Shown here: positions 6,135 to 13,969 of the stretch, one piece after another | Numbering within the stretch: position 1 is the stretch's first letter | Layout: each line of letters opens with the position of its first letter | From: an uncultured Bacilli bacterium | GTDB lineage: Bacteria > Bacillota_I > Bacilli_A > RFN20 > CAG-631 | Reading direction: 5' to 3' | DNA length: 22,371 nt | Assembly: GCA_934202505.1 (NCBI GenBank) | Contig: CAKPXW010000018.1 | Coordinates: 1-22,371 of the forward strand | Program-made: the position numbers and the translations under genes | Notes under the pieces: model-generated | What the model was told of the DNA's origin: nothing | Database searches by the model: none | The model's input: the letters and a program-made list of their open reading frames with translations, nothing else

Positions 6135-7337
6135 ATGAAAAAAATTTGTGGTGTTTTATTTGAAAATAAATTAATTATTTTATTAAGTTTAATAGTTTCT
6201 TTTCTTTTTGGCTGTACAGTAACTTATATATATGATTATTATAACGGATATTATCAAGCTTCTTTTCAAGTTAATAATATAGAACTATTTGAAGAAAATA
6301 AAGATAAGTTAAATGATTTTGATTATTTACAAAGTATAAAAAATAGTGGATATAATGCTACAAATAATACTAACAAATATGAAAACATCAATATTAAGCA
6401 AATGCTTAAGCAAAATGGATATCAATTAATAGAAAATGGTAATAACAATTATTATATTAAAACAGGGTATCGTTATTATGATGTCTTTTTTATCTTATCA
6501 AGTAGAAAAATAAGTAGCAGAGCTAAAATGTTTATTAAAGATAGTTTAACAAAATTAGATGAAAATTTAATTATTAATTTTTCTGATTCAGAGAAAATAA
6601 TTGAAACAAAAAATGTACATAATAAATGGTTAATAGGAACATATAGTATGATTATTGGTATGATAATTGTTTTATCATATATAACAATAAAGTATTTAAA
6701 ACATAAAAACATTTATACAAAAAATAATTATATAATTATAAGTGAAGTATCTTCTTTAAAAAAAGGCAAAAGTGTTACAACACTTGCTATGCTATTTGCA
6801 ATGATGCTTATATGTAAATTTATTCCTATTCCAAGTGGATTTGGAAATTTAGGAATATCTTTTACGTATTTGTTTTTTGCATTAATTGGACTACTATATG
6901 GGCCAACAGTTACATTTGGAATTGGAATTTTATCTGATACTATCGGATTTTTTATTAATGGAACAGGGTATTTCTTTTTAGGATATACTTTACAAGCAGC
7001 TATGTCAGGAGCAATTTATGGAATTTGCTTTTATAAGAAAAAAGTTAACTTTGCTAATGTTTTATGTGCTAGATTTTTAATAAATATTTTTATGAATGCT
7101 ATTTTTGGCTCCATTTTATATACTATAGTAATGACAGAATTAAAATGGTTTTCTCAAGAGTTTTGGAATGTAACATTTTCTTATATGTTATTACTATCTC
7201 TTCCTAAAAATATAGTTTATTTATTACCACAATCATTTTTACTATTTGGATTTTTAAAAGTGACAATACCATTATTATTAAGATTTAATTATTTAAAGAA
7301 AATAACAATTGAAAATAATATTGTAAAAGCAAATTAA
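6135..7337 (+). CDS. folT: FolT-type folate ECF S component fused to an N-terminal Wzz-like module
   Basis: ATG 6135 follows AGGAGG by 9 bases; upstream in-frame starts lie inside the riboswitch. The 400 residues have two parts. Residues about 207-400 are a six-helix ECF S component (CKFIPIPSGFGNLGISFTYL; LLYGPTVTFGIGILSDTIGF; LGYTLQAAMSGAIYG; SLPKNIVYLLPQS) of the folate family, which binds folate and docks on a shared EcfA/A'/T module; no energising genes are near, as in group II systems. Residues 1-206 are unusual: one helix (about 10-33), an outside segment of about 130 residues beginning GYYQASFQVNN, and a second helix (about 164-187). That plan, including the YQAS segment after helix 1, resembles a short Wzz/chain-length-determinant protein. 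FolT proteins are normally about 170-200 residues, so this one is twice the usual size. The THF riboswitch upstream supports folate as substrate. Confidence 0.85.
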   Translation: MKKICGVLFENKLIILLSLIVSFLFGCTVTYIYDYYNGYYQASFQVNNIELFEENKDKLNDFDYLQSIKNSGYNATNNTNKYENINIKQMLKQNGYQLIENGNNNYYIKTGYRYYDVFFILSSRKISSRAKMFIKDSLTKLDENLIINFSDSEKIIETKNVHNKWLIGTYSMIIGMIIVLSYITIKYLKHKNIYTKNNYIIISEVSSLKKGKSVTTLAMLFAMMLICKFIPIPSGFGNLGISFTYLFFALIGLLYGPTVTFGIGILSDTIGFFINGTGYFFLGYTLQAAMSGAIYGICFYKKKVNFANVLCARFLINIFMNAIFGSILYTIVMTELKWFSQEFWNVTFSYMLLLSLPKNIVYLLPQSFLLFGFLKVTIPLLLRFNYLKKITIENNIVKAN

Positions 7338-7385
7338 TCGACAAAATTAGACATTTTTAAATTTTATTATATCAATGGTGATTAT

Positions 7386-7583
7386 ATGAATGATATAGCC
7401 GTTGAAGTATTTGATGAAGAACATGAAAAAGATTTGCAATATAATGTTAATGCATTTTTAAGCACATTAGGTGAAGATGATTTAATCGATATTAAATATG
7501 CAATAAATGCATTCTTAGGAAATGGAAATGAACAAATATATTGTTATAGCGCTATGGTAATATATAGAAAAAAAAGAAATTAA
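7386..7583 (+). CDS. Cse60-family small protein
   Basis: This 65-residue protein closely follows the Cse60 (sporulation protein cse60) pattern: VEVFDEEHEKDLQ near the start, a helix ending in LSTLGEDDLIDIKYAINAF, then EQIYCYSAMVIYRKK at the end. The family is named after a sigma-E-dependent Bacillus gene, but homologues occur widely in Bacillota, including strains not known to sporulate. The molecular function is unknown. It is 48 bp downstream of folT and 61 bp before galK, with a weak Shine-Dalgarno (GGTGA) and no clear terminator on either side, so it may be read from the folate promoter. Confidence 0.75.
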   Translation: MNDIAVEVFDEEHEKDLQYNVNAFLSTLGEDDLIDIKYAINAFLGNGNEQIYCYSAMVIYRKKRN

Positions 7584-7604
7584 AATTCCACTTTTAAAAT
7601 AAAG

Positions 7605-7623
7605 TATATTATGCAATAATATA
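7605..7623. promoter_or_regulatory. AT-only palindrome in front of galK (possible operator)
   Basis: TATATTAT (7605-7612) and ATAATATA (7616-7623) are perfect arms around GCA, ending 8 bases before the galK Shine-Dalgarno and covering a possible -10 box (TATTAT). All arm bases are A or T, so chance is a real alternative. Confidence 0.3.
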
Positions 7624-7644
7624 GACACATTGGAGGAAGTTACC

Positions 7645-8823
7645 ATGGATGCAATGTTAAAACATATTATAGAAGAATTTGACAGATTATTTGGAGATGT
7701 TCAAACATCTCGTCTATTTTTTTCACCAGGAAGAGTGAATATCATTGGTGAACATATTGATTATAATGGAGGATATGTATTACCTTGTACAATAGATAGA
7801 GGAACATATTTTGTAATAAGAAAAAATAATACAAATAAAGTAAGAGTTTTTTCGGCTCAATTTGAAAATATGGGTATGATTGAATTTGATGTTCAAGATG
7901 ATCATAAAACAGGCGATTATACAGACTATGTAAAAGGTTGTATTAAAATATTTGAAATCAATTTTGGCTTTGATGTTACTTGTGGTGGAACAATTCCTCA
8001 TTCATCAGGACTTTCATCTTCAGCATCTTTTACAACTGGACTTGGTTTTGCTCTTACAACATTAAAGAAAAAGAAAGTATCAGGAACCCCTTTAGCTCTT
8101 GCTTGTCAAAGAATTGAAAATGAGTTTATGGGTGTCAATTGTGGTATTATGGATCAATTTATTGTATGTAATGGTCAAAAAGATAGTGCGATTTTACTTG
8201 ATTGTAATACTTTACAATATAAGCTTATTCCATTTGAACTTGGAGAGTATTCTTTAATTATTGCTAATACAAATAAGAAAAGACAATTAGCTGACTCTAA
8301 GTATAATATACGTAGAGGAGAATGTGAAAAAGCCTTAGAAATAATTAATAATGCTGGAAATAATTATACATGTCTATGTGAAATAGGCAAAAAAGAATTG
8401 CCTGAAGTATTAAATTTATTAGAAGATGATGTTTTAAAAAGAAGAGTTAGACATGTAGTAACTGAAAATATTCGTACAATTGATGCTACAAAAGCTTTAG
8501 AAAAACATAATATTGAAAAATTAGGTGAATTATTAACAGCATCACATATGTCTCTTGAAAAAGACTATGAAGTTACAGGTAAAGAATTAGATACTTTAGT
8601 GCATAGCTTCTTAGAGCAAAAAGGTTGTATAGGAGCAAGAATGACCGGCGCTGGCTTTGGAGGCTGTTCAATTGCTTTAATTAAAAAAGGTTATGAAAAT
8701 GAAGCAATAAAAAATGTTTCTAAAATATACCTTGATACAATAGGATATGAACCATCATTCTACCAAGTTAAAGTTGGTAATGGAACAAAGGAAATAAAGA
8801 AAACTGCAATTATGAAATCATAA
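7645..8823 (+). CDS. galK: Galactokinase
   Basis: This GHMP-family kinase (EC 2.7.1.6) phosphorylates alpha-D-galactose to galactose 1-phosphate with ATP, the entry step of the Leloir pathway in the cytoplasm. All three signatures are visible in the 392 residues: GRVNIIGEHIDYNGG (residues 29-43, catalytic Arg30), the ATP loop GGTIPHSSGLSSSAS (114-128), and GARMTGAGFGGCS near the C-terminus. Asp170 in CGIMDQF is the usual catalytic base. Length is normal. ATG 7645 follows GGAGG by 8 bases; an in-frame TTG at 7630 lies ahead of that Shine-Dalgarno and is rejected. No galT, galE, galM or galactose transporter is nearby, which is unusual for galK; the partners must be elsewhere. Confidence 0.95.
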   Translation: MDAMLKHIIEEFDRLFGDVQTSRLFFSPGRVNIIGEHIDYNGGYVLPCTIDRGTYFVIRKNNTNKVRVFSAQFENMGMIEFDVQDDHKTGDYTDYVKGCIKIFEINFGFDVTCGGTIPHSSGLSSSASFTTGLGFALTTLKKKKVSGTPLALACQRIENEFMGVNCGIMDQFIVCNGQKDSAILLDCNTLQYKLIPFELGEYSLIIANTNKKRQLADSKYNIRRGECEKALEIINNAGNNYTCLCEIGKKELPEVLNLLEDDVLKRRVRHVVTENIRTIDATKALEKHNIEKLGELLTASHMSLEKDYEVTGKELDTLVHSFLEQKGCIGARMTGAGFGGCSIALIKKGYENEAIKNVSKIYLDTIGYEPSFYQVKVGNGTKEIKKTAIMKS

Positions 8824-8845
8824 TTGCTTTCTTTTATATTAGAAT

Positions 8846-10639
8846 ATGAATACTATAAAATTATTAATTAGATATATGAAGAAAAACAAATATTTGTTTT
8901 TCTTTACAATTTTGATGGTTATATTTTTAAATTATATAAGAAGTATAATTCCTAAGTTAACTAGTGAATTTATAGCAATAATTGATCCTATTACTTCTTC
9001 ATCAACCTTACCTAATTATTTAAAAAGTCTATATGGCTATGTAGATACAATAAAAGATAAATTATTATTAACAGCTATTATAATATGTATAATTGCTTTA
9101 ATTAGAGAAACAATTAATATTTTTTGTGATGTTAATGTTTATAAAATATCAGAATATGCTGGATGCAAAGCACAACAAGATTATTTTAATAAAGTACAAG
9201 ATTTACCATATTCATATTTAAATCATGCTCAAATTGGAGATTTGATACAAAGGTCAACACAAGATATCAATCGTTTTAAGACATTCATAGTTGGATCTTT
9301 ACTTGAATTATTTAATTCAATATGCAAAGTAGTTATTTTTGGTATATGTATGCTTTTTATTAATGTTAAATTCTCTTTATGTGTATTTATTATGTTACCA
9401 GTATACTTTATTTCTTCTTATATATATTTTAAATCACAATCAAAGGATTTTAACTTGATTGAACAAGAAGAAGGAAAAGTAACTAATGTATTACAAGAAA
9501 ACTTAACAAGCATTAGAGTAGTAAAAGCTTTTGCTAATGAAAATTATGAAATAAACAAATTTAATAAGGCCTTTGATAAATATGTAAATGTGTATAGAAA
9601 AATTAATTTTAAAATGGCTAGCTTTTGGGGACTTAGTGATTTTTTAACATATATTCAACTGATTTTAGTTTTTATTTTAACTATTCTTTTTATTAATAAT
9701 GGATTAATGAGTTTTTCGGAAGCAGTTGTGATGTTTTTATATACAGAATATATTATTTGGCCATGTAAAAGTTTAGGAAGACAACTTGCAGAATTTGGAA
9801 AAACATCTATTTGTTGTGGAAGAATTTTAGAAGTATTAGATTTAAAAGATGAATACGAAAATGATGGCAAATTAACGCCAGAAATTAAAGGAAATATTGA
9901 ATTTGAAAATGTATCTTTTTCTTTTCCAGATAGTTCAATACCAACAATAAAAAATATTAATTTAAAAATTAATGCTGGGGAAACAATTGCTATAGTAGGT
10001 AAAACTGGTTCAGGAAAATCAACATTAGTTAATATGTTAAATAGATTAGTTGATCCAACAGAAGGAAAATTATTAATAGATGGTATTGATAGTAAAGACA
10101 TTAAAAAAAGATATTTAAGAGAAAATGTTGGCATAGTATTACAAGAACCATTTTTATATTCTAAATCTATTCAAGATAATATTAATATTGCTTCTAAAAA
10201 TTCCTCATTAAGTAAGGCTAAACAATTAGCTTTTATAGCTTCAGTTGATGAGGATATAGAACATTTTAAATTAAAATATGATACATTAGTAGGAGAACGT
10301 GGAGTTACTTTATCTGGTGGACAAAAGCAAAGAATTGCTATAGCAAGAGTTCTTTCAAAACAAAGTCCAATTTTAGTATTTGATGATTCATTAAGTGCAG
10401 TGGATACAGAAACTGATTTGAAAATAAGAAAAAAATTAAAAGAAAAAGAGAAGAAATCTACAACTATTATCATTACACATCGAATAACAACAGCCAAAGA
10501 TGCTGATAAAATCATCGTTATTGAAGATGGTATGATTAGTAATGTAGGAACACATGAACAATTAATTAAAATACCAGGACTTTATCAAACAATTTGGAAA
10601 ATTCAAAATTATTTTGTTGATAATTCAAAGGAGGCTTAA
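8846..10639 (+). CDS. Heterodimeric ABC exporter, subunit with degenerate catalytic site
   Basis: A 597-residue membrane-plus-ATPase half transporter (type IV exporter fold). Six membrane helices occupy about residues 10-310. The nucleotide-binding domain carries Walker A GKTGSGKST (about 385-393), Q-loop LQEPFLYS, signature LSGGQKQR (about 489) and H-loop THRITT. After Walker B the sequence is ILVFDDSLSAVD: Asp replaces the catalytic Glu. In TM287/288- and LmrCD-type heterodimers exactly this change marks the subunit contributing the non-hydrolysing site. It begins 22 bp after galK without an evident Shine-Dalgarno, so its expression may depend on read-through. The second subunit starts 4 bp after its stop. 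The substrate is unknown; multidrug or peptide export is typical. Confidence 0.92.
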   Translation: MNTIKLLIRYMKKNKYLFFFTILMVIFLNYIRSIIPKLTSEFIAIIDPITSSSTLPNYLKSLYGYVDTIKDKLLLTAIIICIIALIRETINIFCDVNVYKISEYAGCKAQQDYFNKVQDLPYSYLNHAQIGDLIQRSTQDINRFKTFIVGSLLELFNSICKVVIFGICMLFINVKFSLCVFIMLPVYFISSYIYFKSQSKDFNLIEQEEGKVTNVLQENLTSIRVVKAFANENYEINKFNKAFDKYVNVYRKINFKMASFWGLSDFLTYIQLILVFILTILFINNGLMSFSEAVVMFLYTEYIIWPCKSLGRQLAEFGKTSICCGRILEVLDLKDEYENDGKLTPEIKGNIEFENVSFSFPDSSIPTIKNINLKINAGETIAIVGKTGSGKSTLVNMLNRLVDPTEGKLLIDGIDSKDIKKRYLRENVGIVLQEPFLYSKSIQDNINIASKNSSLSKAKQLAFIASVDEDIEHFKLKYDTLVGERGVTLSGGQKQRIAIARVLSKQSPILVFDDSLSAVDTETDLKIRKKLKEKEKKSTTIIITHRITTAKDADKIIVIEDGMISNVGTHEQLIKIPGLYQTIWKIQNYFVDNSKEA

Positions 10640-10643
10640 TAGT

Positions 10644-12482
10644 ATGTATGATGATCAAGAAGAATATGTAGCTAAAGCTAAATTTGATTTTAAAGTTTGG
10701 AAAAGAATTTTTAAACAATTATTCAAATATAAAAAATCTTTTTTCATAGCTATACTTGCTATGATTACTTTGACATTTTTAGATACTGAATTTATGCATT
10801 ATATTTGCACTGATGGAATGAGTGATTTTTTAAATAGCAATATGAATGTGAAGGACTTCATTATATTTATTATAAAAATGTTATTACTTGTTTCTGTTTC
10901 TTCTTTTTGTACCTTTTTATTTATTCATTTTGCTAGCGTATTAGAGTTGAAGTTCTTTTCAACTTTAACTAAAGAAACTTTTGAAAAAATTCAAAATCAA
11001 CCATTTTCCTTTTTTGATCATTCAAGTGTTGGATACTTAATGGCTAGAGTTTCTTCAGATACTAGCAAACTTGGAGAAATAGTATCTTGGGGAATGGTAG
11101 ATATTGTTTATGCAATTTTTAAATTAATATTTGTAGTTATTATTATGGCGCGTATAGAAATAAAACTTGCGCTTATTATGCTAATAATTATTCCTTTGAT
11201 ATGCATAATATCTATTCTATTTAGAAAAATAATTATAAAATTATCAAGAAAACAAAGAAAAATAAATTCAGAAATTTCTTCTAAATTAAATGAAGGAATA
11301 AGTGGAGCAAAAACATCTAAAACATTAGTACTTGAAGAAAAAAATAGTAAAGAATTTGGAGAAGTTTTAAATAAATATAAAAAAATAACTGTAAAAATAT
11401 CTTGGGCACAATCTAGTTTCTATCAAATTGTGGCTTATTCAAGTGCATTAGCCTTAGCTCTTATTGGTTATTTTGGAGGATTATTTGCCTCTAGTAATAA
11501 TCCAGCCTTTACAGCTTCAACTTTATTTTTGTTTTTATCTTATTCAACTTCCTTCTTTGATCCTGTGCTAACCATTGCAAGACTATCAAATGAAATGAAA
11601 CATGCACAAGTTGCAGCCGAAAGAGTGTTTAATTTAAATGATTTAAAACCAGAAATAATGGATAGAGAAGATATTATTGAAAAATATGGAGATTATAAAA
11701 ATCTTAAGAAAGAAAACTGGGAGCCATTAAAAGGCAAAATTGAATTTGATAATGTTTCATTTGCTTATAAAAAAGGAGAAGAAGTATTAAAAAAATTTAA
11801 TTTAAAAGTTAATCAAGGTCAAAGTGTAGCACTAGTTGGAGAAACAGGAGCCGGAAAGTCTACTATTATTAATTTATTGTGTAGATTTTATGAGCCAACA
11901 AGTGGTAAAATTTTAATTGATGGGAAAGACTATAAAGAACGTAGTGTTTCTTGGCTTCATTCTAATTTGGGATATGTTTTACAATCACCTCAATTATTTT
12001 CTGGAACTATTATGGAAAATATTAGATATGGTAGATTAGATGCAAGTGATGAAGAAGTAAAAGAAGCAGCAAGAATAGTTCATGCTGAAGAATTTATTTT
12101 AAAAATGGAAAAAGGATATGATAGTGATGTTGGAGAAGGAGGAAATAAATTATCTCTTGGCCAAAAACAACTTATATCCTTTGCTAGAGCTATTATTGCT
12201 AATCCTAAAATTATAATATTAGATGAAGCAACTAGTAGTATCGATACAGAAACTGAGTTTTATATTCAACAAGCTATTAAAAGTGTTTTAAAAGGACGAA
12301 CAAGTTTTGTAGTTGCTCATCGATTATCCACTATTGTAAATTCAGATATTATATTAGTAATTTCTAATGGACAAATAATGGAAAAGGGAACTCATGAAGA
12401 ACTTATGAGTTTAAAAGGAATGTATTATCAATTGTATACAAATCAATTTATTGAAGATAAGATGAAAGAATTAAATTTTTAA
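10644..12482 (+). CDS. Heterodimeric ABC exporter, catalytic subunit
   Basis: A 612-residue partner of the preceding gene. ATG 10644 has AAAGGAGG (10627-10634) inside the end of the previous gene and lies 4 bases past its stop; the upstream in-frame start at 10614 is rejected. The membrane domain spans about residues 25-330. The nucleotide-binding domain shows Walker A GETGAGKST (about 399), Q-loop LQSPQLFSG, Walker B ILDEATSSID with the normal catalytic Glu (about 527), and H-loop AHRLST. Its signature is LSLGQ rather than LSGGQ. This pairs with the Asp-for-Glu change in the partner, because in the closed dimer both belong to the same degenerate ATP site, so the two genes have co-evolved as one pump. 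Confidence 0.92.
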   Translation: MYDDQEEYVAKAKFDFKVWKRIFKQLFKYKKSFFIAILAMITLTFLDTEFMHYICTDGMSDFLNSNMNVKDFIIFIIKMLLLVSVSSFCTFLFIHFASVLELKFFSTLTKETFEKIQNQPFSFFDHSSVGYLMARVSSDTSKLGEIVSWGMVDIVYAIFKLIFVVIIMARIEIKLALIMLIIIPLICIISILFRKIIIKLSRKQRKINSEISSKLNEGISGAKTSKTLVLEEKNSKEFGEVLNKYKKITVKISWAQSSFYQIVAYSSALALALIGYFGGLFASSNNPAFTASTLFLFLSYSTSFFDPVLTIARLSNEMKHAQVAAERVFNLNDLKPEIMDREDIIEKYGDYKNLKKENWEPLKGKIEFDNVSFAYKKGEEVLKKFNLKVNQGQSVALVGETGAGKSTIINLLCRFYEPTSGKILIDGKDYKERSVSWLHSNLGYVLQSPQLFSGTIMENIRYGRLDASDEEVKEAARIVHAEEFILKMEKGYDSDVGEGGNKLSLGQKQLISFARAIIANPKIIILDEATSSIDTETEFYIQQAIKSVLKGRTSFVVAHRLSTIVNSDIILVISNGQIMEKGTHEELMSLKGMYYQLYTNQFIEDKMKELNF

Positions 12483-12498
12483 AAGGAGAACTTAAAAT

Positions 12499-13878
12499 AT
12501 GAATTTTGATAAATATGTAGATGAATGTATTAATACTATGCAAGAATTGATTCAAATCAAAACAGTTCAAGATGTACCAGTAGAAAATGGACCTTTTGGT
12601 AAAGGAAATAAAGAATGCCTTGAAAAAATGCTTAGCATTTGTGAAAAAATGGGCTTTAAAGTTAAAAACCTTGATGGATATTGTGGTTATGCCGAAGTGG
12701 GAAATGGAAATGACATTATTGGTATTATTGGTCATTTAGATGTTGTTCCAGAAGGCGAAGGTTGGATTTATCCACCTTATTCAGCTAAAATTGTTGACGA
12801 TATAATGTATGGAAGAGGAACTTGGGATGATAAAGGCCCAGTTTGTATGTGCTTATATGCTTTAAAAGCTTTAATGGACGAGAAAATTAATTTTAATAAA
12901 AGAGTTAGATTTATTTTTGGCTGTAATGAAGAAAGTGGCTCACGTTGTGTAGAACATTATATAGAAAAAGAAGGCCAAATAACTTGTGGCTTTTCTCCTG
13001 ATGCTAATTTCCCAGTTATTTTTGCTGAAAAGACTATTTGTAATATAAAGATATCTGGAAAAGCTACAAATAATAGTGGCGTAAAATTACTTTCTTTAGA
13101 TTCAGGAATAGTAATAAATGCCGTTCCTGATAAGTGTGTATTTACTTTATCTTATGCTTGTAATAATTGTAAGGCTAAAGTTATTGAAGACCTTGAAAAA
13201 TATTATAATGAAAATAATATTAAATTTGACTTTGTTGATAAAAACAATACTTTAACTTATACAATTTATGGAAAAGCTGCTCATGGTTCAATTCCACAAT
13301 GTGGAATAAATGCTGCATCTTATGCCATAATAGGTTTAAGCAAGGTAATTGATAATAGTTTTGTAAATATTTATGCTAAACATATTAATGTAGAACATAA
13401 TGGGAAATCTTTAAATTGTTATGCTTTTGATGAATATGGCGATATTGCTGTAAATATTGGTATTGTAAAATATGAAAATGATAATTTTGAAATTTTGATA
13501 AATTCACGTTTACCATTTACAACAAATTCTAATAAAATGACTAATGAAATAAAAGAAACATTAGCAAAATATGAAAATGTTGAAGTTACACTTTTATCAG
13601 ATTCTAAAGGATTTAAAATGGAAAAAGATAATAAAATGGTACAATTATTAATGGAAGCTTATCAACAAGTAACTAAAGATTATGAAAGCAAGCCATTATG
13701 TATTGCTGGTGGAACATACGCTAGAGAATTTAATAATTGTGTTGCTTATGGACCAGAAATGGAAGGATTTGGAGAAGTATTAATGCATCAACCAAATGAA
13801 TCAATTCCTTTAAGAGCAATTAAACCAATAATGGAAATTTATTACAACGCTATTAAAAATTTAGTAGAAAAATTATAG
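12499..13878 (+). CDS. pepV: M20-family dipeptidase, PepV/Sapep type
   Basis: This 459-residue zinc metallopeptidase matches the cytoplasmic dipeptidases of lactobacilli and staphylococci in length and motifs. Metal and catalytic residues are in order: GHLDVVPEGEGW (His and catalytic Asp), GRGTWDDKGP (bridging Asp), NEESGSRCVEHY (general base and metal Glu), GFSPDANFPVI (metal Asp), AHGSIPQ in the lid domain, GGTYAREF, and LMHQPNES with the last metal His. PepV enzymes cleave many dipeptides, including ones with N-terminal beta-Ala or D-Ala. It starts 16 bp after the ABC exporter with a good AAAAGGAG site, so it is in the same transcript, which ends at the terminator downstream. Peptide use by an auxotroph is the likely role. 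Confidence 0.92.
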   Translation: MNFDKYVDECINTMQELIQIKTVQDVPVENGPFGKGNKECLEKMLSICEKMGFKVKNLDGYCGYAEVGNGNDIIGIIGHLDVVPEGEGWIYPPYSAKIVDDIMYGRGTWDDKGPVCMCLYALKALMDEKINFNKRVRFIFGCNEESGSRCVEHYIEKEGQITCGFSPDANFPVIFAEKTICNIKISGKATNNSGVKLLSLDSGIVINAVPDKCVFTLSYACNNCKAKVIEDLEKYYNENNIKFDFVDKNNTLTYTIYGKAAHGSIPQCGINAASYAIIGLSKVIDNSFVNIYAKHINVEHNGKSLNCYAFDEYGDIAVNIGIVKYENDNFEILINSRLPFTTNSNKMTNEIKETLAKYENVEVTLLSDSKGFKMEKDNKMVQLLMEAYQQVTKDYESKPLCIAGGTYAREFNNCVAYGPEMEGFGEVLMHQPNESIPLRAIKPIMEIYYNAIKNLVEKL

Positions 13879-13887
13879 ATAAAATAG

Positions 13888-13920
13888 AAAAGATTAGTAC
13901 AACAGTATTTAATCTTTTTT
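13888..13920 (+). terminator. Intrinsic terminator after pepV
   Basis: AAAAGATTA (13888-13896) pairs with TAATCTTTT (13910-13918) and runs on into Ts, 10 bases past the pepV stop. It closes the rightward galK-ABC-pepV block. Confidence 0.8.
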
Positions 13921-13925
13921 TATAC

Positions 13926-13955
13926 AAAAAAACCTACTAATTTTGATTAGTAGGT
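13926..13955 (-). terminator. Intrinsic terminator of the leftward lipoprotein gene
   Basis: ACCTACTAA (13932-13940) and TTAGTAGGT (13947-13955) are perfect 9-bp arms; on the minus strand a U-tract follows the hairpin (13932-13926). It faces the pepV terminator, so two converging units end back to back. Confidence 0.9.
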
Positions 13956-13969
13956 AAAACTTTATTATT

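Noticed and set aside
9655..10515. Leftward open frames opposite the first ABC exporter subunit
   Set aside because: Antisense to the nucleotide-binding domain; typical shadow frames of an AT-rich gene.
12448..12735. Leftward open frame opposite the start of pepV
   Set aside because: Antisense to conserved peptidase sequence, Phe/Ile-rich and without a Shine-Dalgarno.
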